64,000 nt of DNA, from the NCBI RefSeq assembly GCF_009833965.1, contig NZ_CP047165.1, positions 2,170,001-2,234,000 of the forward strand, in the 5' to 3' direction. The DNA comes from Pelistega ratti (GTDB lineage: Bacteria > Pseudomonadota > Gammaproteobacteria > Burkholderiales > Burkholderiaceae_B). The notes below the pieces were generated by a model. The model had not been told where the DNA came from. It saw only the letters and a program-made list of their open reading frames with translations, and did no database searches. Made by a program: the position numbers and the translations under genes. Of this stretch, positions 29,596-39,268 are shown in pieces (positions within the stretch are counted from its first letter, which is position 1; the number at the start of each line of letters is the position of its first letter).

Positions 29596-29609
29596 GAGAG
29601 TAGTGAATT

Positions 29610-30425
29610 ATGGATTTTGAAATTATCTTTTTTATATTACTCGTTGTCGCATGGGGTATTAAATTATTAGATAAATGGGTTTTAAAACCTCGCCGTATTA
29701 ATCAATATGGTGCGAAAGATGCTGATAATCATCGCGCTAAAATAGTTGATTATGCAGTGAGTTATTTCCCTGTTATCTTATTTGTATTTATTTTAAGATC
29801 ATTTATATTTGAACCATTCCGTATTCCCTCTGGGTCTATGCTACCTACATTAGAAAGTGGCGATATGATTGCGGTAAGTAAGTTCTCTTACGGTATTCGT
29901 TTACCGATTGTTAATCAAAAAATTATTCCCTTTTCTTCTCCTGCTCATGGTGATGTAATTGTTTTCCGCTATCCTGTGGATACCTCTATTAACTATATCA
30001 AACGTGTTGTAGGTGTACCAGGTGATGTGGTTCGTTTTGAAAATAAACATTTATATTTAAATGGAAAAGAGCTTCCATTAGTTGAAAAAGAGCCTTATAT
30101 TAATCCAAGTCAGCAAGGTGGTAGCCCTGTACGATATGAGGAAACATTAGGTGATAAAAAACATGATATTTTATTATTACCTATGTTGAGTCAGATTCGT
30201 CCTATTATTAATTTCCCTTATATGGAAAACTGCCAGTATTTATCTTCAACGGCGGTAGAGTGTAAAGTACCAGATGGACATTATTTTGTCATGGGTGATA
30301 ATCGTGATAATAGCCAGGATAGTCGTTTTTGGGGCTTTGTTCCTGATCGTTATATCCTTGGTAAAGCCTTTGTGGTTTGGATGAATTTTAGTGAGTTTAA
30401 CCGTATTGGTACGATGATTAAATAA
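29610..30425 (+). CDS. lepB: Signal peptidase I (LepB)
   Basis: LepB cleaves signal peptides from exported proteins at the outer face of the inner membrane. The 271-residue protein has two N-terminal membrane helices (about residues 3-20 and 52-66), then box B FEPFRIPSGSMLPTL with nucleophile Ser76 and box D YIKRVVGVPGD with general base Lys131, and box E GDNRDNSQDSRFWGFVP. GGAGAG precedes the ATG. Its stop overlaps the rnc start by one base (TAATG). Confidence 0.97.
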   Translation: MDFEIIFFILLVVAWGIKLLDKWVLKPRRINQYGAKDADNHRAKIVDYAVSYFPVILFVFILRSFIFEPFRIPSGSMLPTLESGDMIAVSKFSYGIRLPIVNQKIIPFSSPAHGDVIVFRYPVDTSINYIKRVVGVPGDVVRFENKHLYLNGKELPLVEKEPYINPSQQGGSPVRYEETLGDKKHDILLLPMLSQIRPIINFPYMENCQYLSSTAVECKVPDGHYFVMGDNRDNSQDSRFWGFVPDRYILGKAFVVWMNFSEFNRIGTMIK

Positions 30426-31177
30426 TGAAATATCAAAAATTACAAGCGCGTTTATCGTATCAGTTTAATAATAAAGAATTACTGATGCGTGCTTTAACAC
30501 ACCGTAGTTATGGGATTAATCATAATGAACGGTTGGAGTTTCTAGGGGATTCAATATTGAATTTCTCTGTGGCGGCTTTGCTTTTTTCTTTATTACATAA
30601 TCAAGATGAAGGCGATTTATCTCGTATTCGCTCTAGTTTAGTTAATCAGCAGACATTGGCAGATTTGGCGATAAAATTACAATTGCCTGATGTGGTATTG
30701 CTTGGTGAGGGTGAATTAAAAAGTGGAGGATTTCGGCGCCCTTCAATTTTAGCCGATACCATGGAAGCAATTTTTGGGGCGATTTACTTGGATAGTAATA
30801 TTGAACAGGCTCAACACGTTATTGAACATCTTTATCGACCCTTATTGAAAGATGCTGATTTTTCTACTTTAGGTAAAGATGCTAAAACCTTATTACAAGA
30901 AATGCTACAAGCACGTAAATTACCCTTGCCGACTTATACGGTATTAGCAACAACAGGGGCAGCACATGATCAACAGTTTGAAGTGGAATGTAGTGTGCCT
31001 ACGCTTAATCTAGCGGCAACCGCATTAGGTGCAAGTCGTCGTTCAGCAGAGCAAGCCGCAGCTAAGATTGTAATTGAGCAACTTAAACAAATTGCCCCTA
31101 CTCGAAAAGCGATGAAGTCTAAACGTATTGTCACGCAATTAACATTACCTGTTGCTGTGGAGCAAGAAAATAAATGA
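30425..31177 (+). CDS. rnc: Ribonuclease III
   Basis: RNase III cuts double-stranded RNA, including rRNA precursors. The 250-residue protein has the catalytic signature NERLEFLGDSILNF (about residues 37-50), the second acidic cluster ADTMEAIFGAIYLD, and a C-terminal double-stranded RNA-binding domain ending in SRRSAEQAAAKIVIEQL. A basic tail of about 30 residues follows. Its stop overlaps era by four bases, a common arrangement that couples rnc and era. Confidence 0.97.
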   Translation: MKYQKLQARLSYQFNNKELLMRALTHRSYGINHNERLEFLGDSILNFSVAALLFSLLHNQDEGDLSRIRSSLVNQQTLADLAIKLQLPDVVLLGEGELKSGGFRRPSILADTMEAIFGAIYLDSNIEQAQHVIEHLYRPLLKDADFSTLGKDAKTLLQEMLQARKLPLPTYTVLATTGAAHDQQFEVECSVPTLNLAATALGASRRSAEQAAAKIVIEQLKQIAPTRKAMKSKRIVTQLTLPVAVEQENK

Positions 31178-32067
31178 TAGAAAATACCCCTTTTAAAACA
31201 GGCTTTATTGCCGTTGTCGGACGACCCAATGTTGGTAAATCAACATTAATTAATGCCTTAATTGGTAGTAAAATTTCCATTGTTTCACGTAAAGCACAAA
31301 CAACACGACACCGTATTCATGGGGTACTTACACAAAATAATACACAATTTGTTTTTGTGGATACCCCGGGTTTTCAAACGCGTCATGGCGGTGCAATGAA
31401 TCGAATGATGAATCGGGTGGTTACACAAACATTGGCAGATGTGGATGTTGTTGTTCATGTTGTAGAAGCAGGCAAATGGAGTGAGGGTGATGAAAATGTA
31501 GTGCCTTTACTGCCTTCCTCTAAAAAGTGTATTTTAGTGATTAGTAAAGTAGATTTACTCAAGAATAAAAATGATATATTTGCCTTTACCACTAAAATTC
31601 TTCAAAAATTCCCCTATGATGCTATTGTGCCATTAAGTGCCGTCAAAGGGGTTCAGCTAGATATTCTACTGGATGAAATTGCACAACGCTTACCTGAGGG
31701 TGAACCTATGTTTGATGAAGAGGCGATGACAGACCGTTCTGTTCGCTTTATCACGGGTGAGTTAATTCGAGAAAAAATCTTCCGTTTAGTTGGTGATGAG
31801 CTTCCTTATGCAAGTACGGTACAAATTGAAAAATGGGATGAAACAGAAGAAGGTGTTCATATTAATGCCTGTGTGGTGGTTGAAAGAGAAAGCCATAAGC
31901 CCATTTTACTAGGTGCAAAAGGTTTACATATGAAGCGTATTGCGACAGAAGCAAGACAAGATATTCGAGAGATGTTAGATAAACCTGTTTTTTTAGAAAT
32001 TTATATTAAGGTGCGTAAAGGCTGGTCAGATAAAGAAAGTGCTTTGCGTGATCTTGGTTATGAATAA
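31174..32067 (+). CDS. era: GTPase Era
   Basis: Era binds the 3' end of 16S rRNA and acts in 30S assembly. The 297-residue protein has G1 GRPNVGKST, G3 DTPGF, G4 SKVD and a C-terminal KH domain containing KPILLGAKGLHMKRIATEAR. The start overlaps the rnc stop, and the stop codon lies within the beginning of recO. Confidence 0.97.
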   Translation: MIENTPFKTGFIAVVGRPNVGKSTLINALIGSKISIVSRKAQTTRHRIHGVLTQNNTQFVFVDTPGFQTRHGGAMNRMMNRVVTQTLADVDVVVHVVEAGKWSEGDENVVPLLPSSKKCILVISKVDLLKNKNDIFAFTTKILQKFPYDAIVPLSAVKGVQLDILLDEIAQRLPEGEPMFDEEAMTDRSVRFITGELIREKIFRLVGDELPYASTVQIEKWDETEEGVHINACVVVERESHKPILLGAKGLHMKRIATEARQDIREMLDKPVFLEIYIKVRKGWSDKESALRDLGYE

Positions 32068-32635
32068 ATATAAGGTTCTTGAAACACCTGCTTTTTTATT
32101 ACAAGCAAAACCTTGGAGTGAGACTTCCTGTATTGCAACGGTATTTAGCCGAGAGTATGGTTTAGTGGCAGGTATTGCCAAGGGGGCAAAACGACCCTAC
32201 TCTGTGATGAGGCCTATTTTGTCGCACTTTCAGCCCTTATTAATTTCTTGGAGTGGAAAAGCAGAAGTTAAGACAATTACACAGGCTGATTTTGATGGTT
32301 TTTTGGCTATTCCTTCTAAAATATTGATGTCTGGGTGGTATATGAATGAGTTATTACTTAGAGGATTGCCTAAAGAAGACCCACACCCTATTATTTTTGA
32401 TGAATATACCTACGCACTTGAAAGTCTATGTGCAGGCATTGATGAGCGAAGTGTGCTAAGGCGGTTTGAGTGGTATTTACTTAAAGAATTAGGGTATGGG
32501 GATAGTGAAGTTGCACCTGATTTTCATGATTTGTCTTCTGAGCTTGCTTTACGTCAGCACTTACGAGCAAAGATAGAGACATATATTTTTCAGTATGAGC
32601 TTAATACCCGAAAAGTAGTGCAATCCATACGATAG
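32060..32635 (+). CDS. recO: DNA repair protein RecO, short form
   Basis: RecO loads RecA on SSB-coated DNA with RecR. The N-terminal OB-fold is clear: FLLQAKPWSETSCIATVFSR and GLVAGIAKGAKRPYS. The following helical part, MNELLLRGLPKEDPHP and LRRFEWYLLKELGYG, is also typical. ATG 32060, inside the era 3' end, gives only 191 residues, against about 230-250 usually. The segment that normally follows the ELGYG motif, including the zinc-binding region in some RecO, is missing and the protein jumps to the final helix (LRAKIETYIFQYEL). There is no visible frameshift, so it appears to be a compact form rather than a pseudogene. Confidence 0.88.
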   Translation: MNKYKVLETPAFLLQAKPWSETSCIATVFSREYGLVAGIAKGAKRPYSVMRPILSHFQPLLISWSGKAEVKTITQADFDGFLAIPSKILMSGWYMNELLLRGLPKEDPHPIIFDEYTYALESLCAGIDERSVLRRFEWYLLKELGYGDSEVAPDFHDLSSELALRQHLRAKIETYIFQYELNTRKVVQSIR

Positions 32636-32684
32636 TATCGTTGGGGATAAGTCAATATTTTTACGATGAATAACTGTTTTATAA

Positions 32685-32760
32685 AAAAGCACTGCAAACA
32701 CTATTAACTCGTCGTTCTTTTGCGTTATTTCAGAAAACTCACTTACTTATCTACGCTTTT
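32685..32760 (+). repeat. Diverged copy of the AAAAGCAC/GTGCTTTT palindromic repeat
   Basis: It starts AAAAGCACTGCAAACACTA and contains GAAAACTCACTT, closely matching the left end and middle of the repeat cores at 42910, 43073 and 43238. It ends TACGCTTTT. It lies in the intergenic space after recO. Confidence 0.55.
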
Positions 32761-32810
32761 ACTGCATTTCACCTCTAATAAATATATATTTATTAAGTTG
32801 AGTTTTCATA

Positions 32811-32842
32811 AAAAAAGAGGGAAATGAATAAATCTCCCTCTT
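32811..32842 (-). terminator. Terminator of the BI-1 family gene
   Basis: On the minus strand the stem AAGAGGGA/TCCCTCTT is followed by a T tract, about 45 bases beyond the stop of the gene at 32890. Confidence 0.75.
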
Positions 32843-32889
32843 AATGTGTCTTAGATAATAATTAGATATATGATAGATGTAATTTGTAA

Positions 32890-33579
32890 TTAATCATCGC
32901 CACCAATGACACCAAAAATATGTAATAAGCTTTGGAAAATATTATAAATATCTAAGTATAAAGCTAATGTTGCAGAGATATAGCTTGTTTCACCACCATT
33001 CACAATACGTTGAACATCAAATAGAATGTAGAGTGAGAAAATAACGGTTGCTGCTGCAGAAATCGCTAAAGATAAAGCAGGAATTTGGAAAAAGAGATTA
33101 GCAATAGCTGCTAGGATAAGGACAATAACACCCATAAAAAGTGTTTTACCTAAGAAACTAAAATCTCGTTTACTAGTACTTGCAATCGTTGCCATCACAC
33201 CAAAAATAATAGCGGTACTACCAAATGCCATAGCAATAACATTTTCTCCGTTATTTAAAGCAAGTGTATAGCTTAAAATACGAGAAAGCATCATACCCAT
33301 AAAGAAGGTAAAGAGTAGTAGGAAACCAACCCCTGCGGCATTATTGCGGTTTTTCTCTACTAAGAACATTAAACCAAAAGCACCTGCAAAAAAGATTAAT
33401 GTGCTTACCCATGGATTAAGGTTACTAAAAAGATTGAGCTGTAATGCTAATACCGCACCTAACACGGTAGGTATCATAGAAATAGCCAATAAGAGGTAAG
33501 TATTGCGTAGTACGCGGTTCTTAGCCATCAGGGAATCGGCTTGTTGGGTTTGGATAGTGTGTTGATCGTAAGAATTCAT
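32890..33579 (-). CDS. Bax inhibitor-1 family membrane protein (YccA-like)
   Basis: The 229-residue protein has seven hydrophobic segments and the UPF0005/BI-1 features: NRVLRNTYLLLAISMIPT at the N-terminus and ATLALYLDIYNIFQSLLHIFG at the C-terminus. In E. coli, the homologue YccA interacts with FtsH; a similar role is possible. GGAGAAG precedes the start. It is transcribed alone, with its own terminator. Confidence 0.9.
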   Translation of the reverse strand: MNSYDQHTIQTQQADSLMAKNRVLRNTYLLLAISMIPTVLGAVLALQLNLFSNLNPWVSTLIFFAGAFGLMFLVEKNRNNAAGVGFLLLFTFFMGMMLSRILSYTLALNNGENVIAMAFGSTAIIFGVMATIASTSKRDFSFLGKTLFMGVIVLILAAIANLFFQIPALSLAISAAATVIFSLYILFDVQRIVNGGETSYISATLALYLDIYNIFQSLLHIFGVIGGDD

Positions 33580-33685
33580 ATCTTCTCCATAATAATGATA
33601 ACAACCTTAGTGTCAATAAGGCTATTGCTAAGTATAGCAAGAGTACGAAAAAAAACAATAGTCGAAAAAGGGTGAAATAAGAAAT

Positions 33686-34126
33686 TTATGTATTTAAAGC
33701 ATGATAAACCAGCTCATTACCCTCTGTCTTATAGTGTATCATTCGTTCTCTTGCATACTTTTTATCTTCCTCATGATTAGAAACAATTTCAAGAATGCGT
33801 GTAAATTGTTGATAATAGGGTGGGCATTCTATATCAAGATTCATTAACCATGTTGGATTTGAGGGGGTAGCAAGAGGATGCTCTATTTTTTCTGAAAGAT
33901 GTGTGCAAAGCATAATCCATGTTGGTATGCTTTCACTTGCATACATAGGATGGGGAACAAAGGCAGTCTTCTCAACTGCCCAAAGTGCTTTACTAAAGCC
34001 AGATAGGCGTTTTTCATCTGAACAATAGACAAATAGGGGGCGACCTGCCAAAAAATACTTATAAGCTGTTTGGCAGGCTTGTTGAATGCGGTGTTCTACC
34101 CCATGAGCAATTAAGATGGTACTCAT
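33686..34126 (-). CDS. holC: DNA polymerase III chi subunit
   Basis: Chi links the clamp loader to SSB. The 146-residue protein has the HolC pattern: an N-terminal [21 protein letters not shown] segment, [12 protein letters not shown] in the middle, and a poorly conserved C-terminus with [11 protein letters not shown]. It overlaps the end of pepA by four bases, the common pepA-holC order in proteobacteria, which supports the call. Confidence 0.9.
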   Translation of the reverse strand: MSTILIAHGVEHRIQQACQTAYKYFLAGRPLFVYCSDEKRLSGFSKALWAVEKTAFVPHPMYASESIPTWIMLCTHLSEKIEHPLATPSNPTWLMNLDIECPPYYQQFTRILEIVSNHEEDKKYARERMIHYKTEGNELVYHALNT

Positions 34127-35601
34127 TGTGTTAATAAAAAATCAACTAAAAGTGGTACTGGACGACCAGTCGCTCCCTTTTGTGTTCCCGATAACCATGC
34201 AGTTCCTGCAATATCAAGGTGAGCCCAACGATAGTTTTTGGTGAAACGTGATAAGAAGCAAGCGGCGGTAATCGAACCAGCACCAGGCCCACCAATATTG
34301 GCTATATCGGCAAAGTTACTTTGTAAACGTTCTTGATAAGCCTCTTCAAGTGGCATTAACCAAGCGGTATCACGGGTATTTTTACCTGCTTGTAGTAAGG
34401 CTTGGGCTAGGTCATCATCATTACTGAAAAGCCCTGTATTAATATTTCCCAATGAAACAATAATAGCCCCTGTTAGTGTAGCAATATCAATCACTAATTT
34501 TGGATGATAGCGTTCTGCATAGGTGAGGGCATCGCATAAAATAAGGCGACCTTCGGCATCTGTATTGAGAATTTCGATGGTTTGACCTGACATACTGGTA
34601 ACGACATCACCGGGTTTTGTTGCATGACCACTTGGCATATTTTCAGTGGCTGGGATAAGTGCAATCACTTCACGATTAATGCCAATTTCAGCGATAGCAC
34701 GCATCGTACCAAATACAGAAGCGGCACCACACATATCAAACTTCATCTCATCCATATTGAGACCTGGTTTAAGCGAAATGCCACCGGTATCAAAGGTAAC
34801 ACCTTTACCGACTAGGACAATAGGTTTTTGTGATGTGGATTTTTTGGTAGCAGGGCGATAGTGCATAATAATAAAACGGGGGTCTTGATCAGAACCAGCG
34901 GCAACGGATAAGAATGCCCCCATTTTTAGGGCTTCAATTTGTTTTCTTGCTAAAACATCTGTTTTAATTGTTGGAAAGGTTTTTGCTAAAGATTTTGCCT
35001 GCTCTCCAAGATAAGCTGGTGTGCAGATATTGGCAGGTAAATTACCGAGTTCTCGAGTTAAGTTCATTCCATTACCGAGGGCTTGACCTTGTGCTAAACC
35101 AATTTTTGCTTCTTTTTCTTGTGCTTTAGGTAGTGTAAAGCTAAGTTTTTTGAGTGCAAAAGGTTCGGGTGCTTTACTGAGTGTGGTTGTATATTGATAC
35201 GTAGCCAGTACGATAGCACGAGCTGCAAAACGGGCGGCATCAAGTGTACTGATTGAGGCTGTTTCTTCTAAAAGTGTACTAATGCCTTCGCTTAAACTAC
35301 TTTGTTTTAAATATTCTGTGATTGTAGAATGAGCCGTTAGTAATGTATTCGGGTTATAATTCTCTTTGTTTCCAAGGCCTACCAAAACAAGACGTTCGGC
35401 AGCAATGCCATCAATATGGCGTAATACGAGTGTACTACCTAGTTTTGCCTTAAACTCTTTTTTTAGGATTTTTTTAATATTTGCCTTAGAATCAAGCTGT
35501 GTTGCAATGCTGCCTAATAAGCCATCTTCAAAGACACCTACAAAAAGTGCAGGGGTTTTTAATTGTTCGATTGAACGGTTTGTTTGTATTGTAAATTGCA
35601 T
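34123..35601 (-). CDS. pepA: Leucyl aminopeptidase PepA
   Basis: PepA is the two-metal M17 aminopeptidase, which also acts as an Xer accessory and transcription factor in E. coli. The motifs are [17 protein letters not shown] with a metal-binding Asp and [13 protein letters not shown], and the signature [21 protein letters not shown] 35601, five bases after AGGTGA, gives 492 residues; the GTG at 35610 overlaps that site. It is divergent from lptF with a gap of under 50 bases, so the two promoters probably overlap. Confidence 0.96.
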   Translation of the reverse strand: MQFTIQTNRSIEQLKTPALFVGVFEDGLLGSIATQLDSKANIKKILKKEFKAKLGSTLVLRHIDGIAAERLVLVGLGNKENYNPNTLLTAHSTITEYLKQSSLSEGISTLLEETASISTLDAARFAARAIVLATYQYTTTLSKAPEPFALKKLSFTLPKAQEKEAKIGLAQGQALGNGMNLTRELGNLPANICTPAYLGEQAKSLAKTFPTIKTDVLARKQIEALKMGAFLSVAAGSDQDPRFIIMHYRPATKKSTSQKPIVLVGKGVTFDTGGISLKPGLNMDEMKFDMCGAASVFGTMRAIAEIGINREVIALIPATENMPSGHATKPGDVVTSMSGQTIEILNTDAEGRLILCDALTYAERYHPKLVIDIATLTGAIIVSLGNINTGLFSNDDDLAQALLQAGKNTRDTAWLMPLEEAYQERLQSNFADIANIGGPGAGSITAACFLSRFTKNYRWAHLDIAGTAWLSGTQKGATGRPVPLLVDFLLTQ

Positions 35602-35649
35602 TTTAATCACCTAGTTGTTGTATAACTATATTATTACCTAAGTTTTGTT

Positions 35650-36750
35650 ATGTCGCTATTCAAACGCTCAATTGTTGCTGAAATTTTAAGTCATGCCGGT
35701 GTCGTTTTTTCTACACTTATCATTGTTTGGCTTAGTGTGTTATTAGTGAGATTATTAGGTCAAGCAGCTGCTGGTACAATTGGTGCTGATGTGGTGATAG
35801 CCATTTCTACCTTTTCAAGTATTACCGCATTACCGATTATTTTAATTGTTTCAGTCTTTATTGCGATTCTAACAACTGTTTCACGCAATTATCGTGAGCA
35901 AGAGATGTTTGTTTGGTTTTCAAGTGGGGTGTCTTTATTAAATTGGATAAATCCTGTTTTACGAGTGGTGATTCCAACTTCAGTATTGATTGCTGTTTTA
36001 ACGATCATTAGTTCTCCATGGGCATATCAACAAGTGGCAGAATATCGACAGCGTTACGCACAACGCTCTGACCTTTCTAAAGTAGCGACAGGACAATTTA
36101 TTGAAACTGTTGGGGGAAATAGGGTGTTTTTTATTGAACCCTCTACTAACCCTGATCATGAAATGGGTAGAATCTTTGTGCGAGAACTGGGTAAAGAAGG
36201 GGGGATTAGTGTGATTAATGCTGCTCATGCTAATTTTTCAACCAATGAAAAAGGGGAACGATTTATTAATTTAGGTGCAGGAAGTCGTTATGATTTAGTG
36301 CCTAATTCACCAGAGCTTCGTGTATCTTCATTTGATGATATTACATTAAGGGTTGAGAATAGCAATGCCGTTTCTGAAGATGAAATTAGAGAGAAAGCAC
36401 TTAATGAAATGAAAGCAAGACCGTTGATGGCGTTACTTGCCGATAATAATAGTCGAAGTGATTCGCAATTAATGTGGCGGTTTTCTTTACCTATTGCGGT
36501 TTTAAATCTCGCCTTATTAGCGATTCCATTGGGATCTGTTAATCCACGTATGGGTAGATCGGGTAATGTGATTATTGCAGGTTTAGTAGGCTTACTTTAT
36601 ATGAATTTACTTAATATGATGAGGGGGTGGATTAGTGCTGGTAAGGTTGATTTTTGGATGGGGATTTTATCTGTTAATGGTTTAGTATTTTTAGCTGTCG
36701 TATTTGCATTTTGGCTAAAAATGCGTGTCAAAGCCCCTCGTCAAGCGTAG
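35650..36750 (+). CDS. lptF: LPS export permease LptF
   Basis: LptF, with LptG and the ATPase LptB, extracts LPS from the inner membrane. The 366-residue protein has the YjgP/YjgQ layout: about three N-terminal helices, a periplasmic jellyroll domain (about residues 135-255, with GGNRVFFIEPSTN), and three C-terminal helices. GQFIETVGGNRVFFIE is typical of LptF rather than LptG. In most relatives lptG follows directly; here the next gene is unrelated, so lptG must be elsewhere. Confidence 0.92.
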   Translation: MSLFKRSIVAEILSHAGVVFSTLIIVWLSVLLVRLLGQAAAGTIGADVVIAISTFSSITALPIILIVSVFIAILTTVSRNYREQEMFVWFSSGVSLLNWINPVLRVVIPTSVLIAVLTIISSPWAYQQVAEYRQRYAQRSDLSKVATGQFIETVGGNRVFFIEPSTNPDHEMGRIFVRELGKEGGISVINAAHANFSTNEKGERFINLGAGSRYDLVPNSPELRVSSFDDITLRVENSNAVSEDEIREKALNEMKARPLMALLADNNSRSDSQLMWRFSLPIAVLNLALLAIPLGSVNPRMGRSGNVIIAGLVGLLYMNLLNMMRGWISAGKVDFWMGILSVNGLVFLAVVFAFWLKMRVKAPRQA

Positions 36751-36798
36751 AATAGTGTCCATATTTCGTATGAATAAAAATAGTGTAGTGAATTTGGC

Positions 36799-37320
36799 AT
36801 GAATACCGAGCAACTAAAACTCTTGCGTGATTATGCAAAATCAGCAGATAGTGATAAAACATGGTCGTCTTTGTCGAAGTTTTTATCATTAGTCAATCCT
36901 CAAGATATTATGACTATCTGTGATGAGCTATTATTATTGCGTGCAGGTAATTCTAAAACACCAAGTATTCGACCCTCTAAACAAGCACTTGAGCAGTTAT
37001 TACAAGCAGAAGTCCTTGTGCCTTCCTATGACAAAATTAAAAATGGCTATGCTATTCGATATGCTGGTTTTTCATTTGATGCTACCAAAGAGGGGCCGAC
37101 AGAGGGTGTTTTATGGACAGCTCAAGAAAAATATATTTATGAGTTACGACAACAAGGGCGTTTAATTTCTTTTATTCAGCAACTTGAGCATCAAGCCGCT
37201 ATCCCAACATGGCATTTAACTGTTGAGGTAGGTAAACGCAAAAATTATGAGGGAACGCTGATTTTTCGCTATATTCGAGAAGATCATGCCAAGATACAGC
37301 AGTTAAGTTTTTTCCCGTAA
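36799..37320 (+). CDS. Hypothetical protein, weak Ead/Ea22-like N-terminus
   Basis: I do not recognise this 173-residue soluble protein. The segment FLSLVNPQDIMTICDELLLLRA resembles the 'NPAxVLALLDELE' piece found in some phage Ead/Ea22-like proteins, but this is weak. The C-terminal half (residues 70-173) is of mixed composition, ending in a beta-rich stretch WHLTVEVGKRKNYEGTLIFR. It follows lptF by 48 bases and may be cotranscribed with it. No clear ribosome binding site is seen. Confidence 0.6.
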   Translation: MNTEQLKLLRDYAKSADSDKTWSSLSKFLSLVNPQDIMTICDELLLLRAGNSKTPSIRPSKQALEQLLQAEVLVPSYDKIKNGYAIRYAGFSFDATKEGPTEGVLWTAQEKYIYELRQQGRLISFIQQLEHQAAIPTWHLTVEVGKRKNYEGTLIFRYIREDHAKIQQLSFFP

Positions 37321-37462
37321 ACGTAAATATTTCTTTACATTCATCCGTAATATGAAAAGAAGATGTTATGTAATGTTTACGGTATTTTAACTAAGCGAAG
37401 TGTTAGTATTTTTCTCGTTATAATACGCCACAAGATTTTTATTATTGACTATTTTGGGCATA

Positions 37463-37888
37463 ATGATGACAAATTCAAACAGTCCAATCCGTTATGGATT
37501 TTATCTTGCGGGTATCTATAATCTGATAGGTATTTTAGGGTTTACCCAGTTTTTTACAAATCAAACGCTAGCAGAGCTTGATCCAATAGTCTTTTCTATT
37601 ATGGGACAAATAGGGATTATTTTATGGGGGCTTGCTTATTTATCTGTTTCTCATCAGTATTTTACTGTGCCTAAATTGATTGCTGTATTCTGTATCGAAA
37701 AAATGGTATATGCTGGAGCATGGATTTATTGGTTACTTACACAAGCAGAGAAGCTAGAGAGTTTACCTGCATCACAACTGTATATAGATATATTCTTTCG
37801 TACCTACGGTATAGGGGATTTTTTATTTGGTATTTTCTTTGGGTATATTGCCTATAGGGGATTTAAGCAATTAAACCAATCAGCCTAA
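37463..37888 (+). CDS. Small membrane protein of unknown function
   Basis: ATG 37463 gives about 141 residues with four predicted membrane helices: IRYGFYLAGIYNLIGILGF, IVFSIMGQIGIILWGLAYL, KLIAVFCIEKMVYAGAWIY and YGIGDFLFGIFFGYIAYR. The layout resembles small DoxX-like or DUF-type inner membrane proteins, without a motif that names the family. A TTG start 18 bases upstream is possible. It lies before the exporter gene on the same strand, 53 bases apart. Confidence 0.7.
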   Translation: MMTNSNSPIRYGFYLAGIYNLIGILGFTQFFTNQTLAELDPIVFSIMGQIGIILWGLAYLSVSHQYFTVPKLIAVFCIEKMVYAGAWIYWLLTQAEKLESLPASQLYIDIFFRTYGIGDFLFGIFFGYIAYRGFKQLNQSA

Positions 37889-37941
37889 TTGTTAATAATA
37901 AGTTCTATTAAATCATTATCTGCAAAATAGTTAAAAATACA

Positions 37942-39120
37942 ATGAATAACGTTAATTCTAAACTCTTTTTAGTCTTATTACTTGGGGTATTATCGGCATT
38001 TGGTCCCTTTGTTGTTGACTTATATTTACCTGCTTTACCTGAATTAACCCTATTTTTTGCTACTTCTGTTTCAATGACACAGCTGACACTGACAACGGCT
38101 ATGATTGGCTTAGCCGTTGGTCAGCTCTTTTTTGGCCCGATTAGTGATAAGTTTGGTCGTAAAAAACCATTAATAATTTCCTTACTTATTTATATCCTCA
38201 GTACGGTATTGATTATATTTTCACATACAATTGAAAGTATGATTGTGTGGCGTATTGTCCAAGGGTTATCTTCCGCAGGGAGTGTGGTTATTTCTCGAGC
38301 AATCGCAACAGACCTGTATCGTGGGCGAGAGATGACCCGTTTTTTTGGATTATTAATGACAATTAACGGTCTTGCACCGATTATCTCACCTATTTTAGGG
38401 AGTTTGTTATTAGCGTATATTAGCTGGAAAGGGATATTTGTTTTCTTAACCTTGATAGGGGTTGTTGTTCTGTTATTTTGTTTCCGACTACAAGAAAGTT
38501 TAAAAGAAGAAAACCGTTTACAAGGTTCTGTTTTATCGTCTTTTAAAACATTTAGTATTATTATTAAAAATCGCTTATTTATGAGCTATGTGGGGATTGA
38601 GAGCTTTTTACTGGGTGCAATGTTTGCCTATATTGCGGCCTCTCCTTTTATTTTGCAGACGTTTTATGGGTTAAGTGCTTTTGCGTTTAGTCTTTGCTTT
38701 GGTGCGAATGGGGCAGCATTAGTCCTAGGGGCTAATATGGGGGGAAGAATGACGAATCGCAAAGCCTTAGCGATAGGGGTACTTGGTTTTTGTGTGGCAG
38801 CACTTTATACGATAGCTGTCTTAATCACTCAACCTTATTGGCTCTTTGTAGAAATTGGCTTTTTTATGATGTTGCTATTAATGGGATTAACTTTTCCTGC
38901 TATTTCTTCTTTGGCGATGGAAAGCGAGCGTCAATATGCGGGTAGTGCCTCTGCTTTATTGGGTTTTGCTCCCTTCTTTCTAGGAGGTATTGTTTCTCCA
39001 TTAGTCGGTATCGGTGATATTTTTTACGCAACGGCTATCGTGATTTTTGTATGCGGTTCATTTGGTTTAGCAATTTATATTGCTATTTATAAAAAAATCC
39101 AAAATGCAGAGGAGGGATAA
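37942..39120 (+). CDS. Bcr/CflA family multidrug efflux MFS transporter
   Basis: The 392-residue protein has 12 predicted helices. The N-terminal FGPFVVDLYLPALPELT is the hallmark of Bcr/CflA exporters (drug:H+ antiporter 1 family), and the loop 2-3 MFS motif GPISDKFGRKKPL is intact, as is the GLAPIISPILGSLLL helix 5 antiporter motif. Substrates such as bicyclomycin or chloramphenicol are known for the family but cannot be assigned here. Confidence 0.92.
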   Translation: MNNVNSKLFLVLLLGVLSAFGPFVVDLYLPALPELTLFFATSVSMTQLTLTTAMIGLAVGQLFFGPISDKFGRKKPLIISLLIYILSTVLIIFSHTIESMIVWRIVQGLSSAGSVVISRAIATDLYRGREMTRFFGLLMTINGLAPIISPILGSLLLAYISWKGIFVFLTLIGVVVLLFCFRLQESLKEENRLQGSVLSSFKTFSIIIKNRLFMSYVGIESFLLGAMFAYIAASPFILQTFYGLSAFAFSLCFGANGAALVLGANMGGRMTNRKALAIGVLGFCVAALYTIAVLITQPYWLFVEIGFFMMLLLMGLTFPAISSLAMESERQYAGSASALLGFAPFFLGGIVSPLVGIGDIFYATAIVIFVCGSFGLAIYIAIYKKIQNAEEG

Positions 39121-39219
39121 TCATGATAGGAGATTACTTATTGGCTATTTGATGTGCAACCATTTTGTCATTCTATGTAAAAAATAGAAAAGTGCCATTT
39201 TGCATTTAAAATTTAATAT

Positions 39220-39238
39220 AATGAGAATTATTATCATT
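39220..39238 (+). promoter_or_regulatory. Fur box upstream of the TonB receptor
   Basis: The 19-base inverted repeat AATGAGAATTATTATCATT matches the Fur consensus closely (8 of 9 arm positions complementary). It overlaps a TATAAT at 39217-39222, so iron-loaded Fur would block the promoter. Confidence 0.85.
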
Positions 39239-39268
39239 TAATAATATTATTTAAAGGGAGTTTTATCA

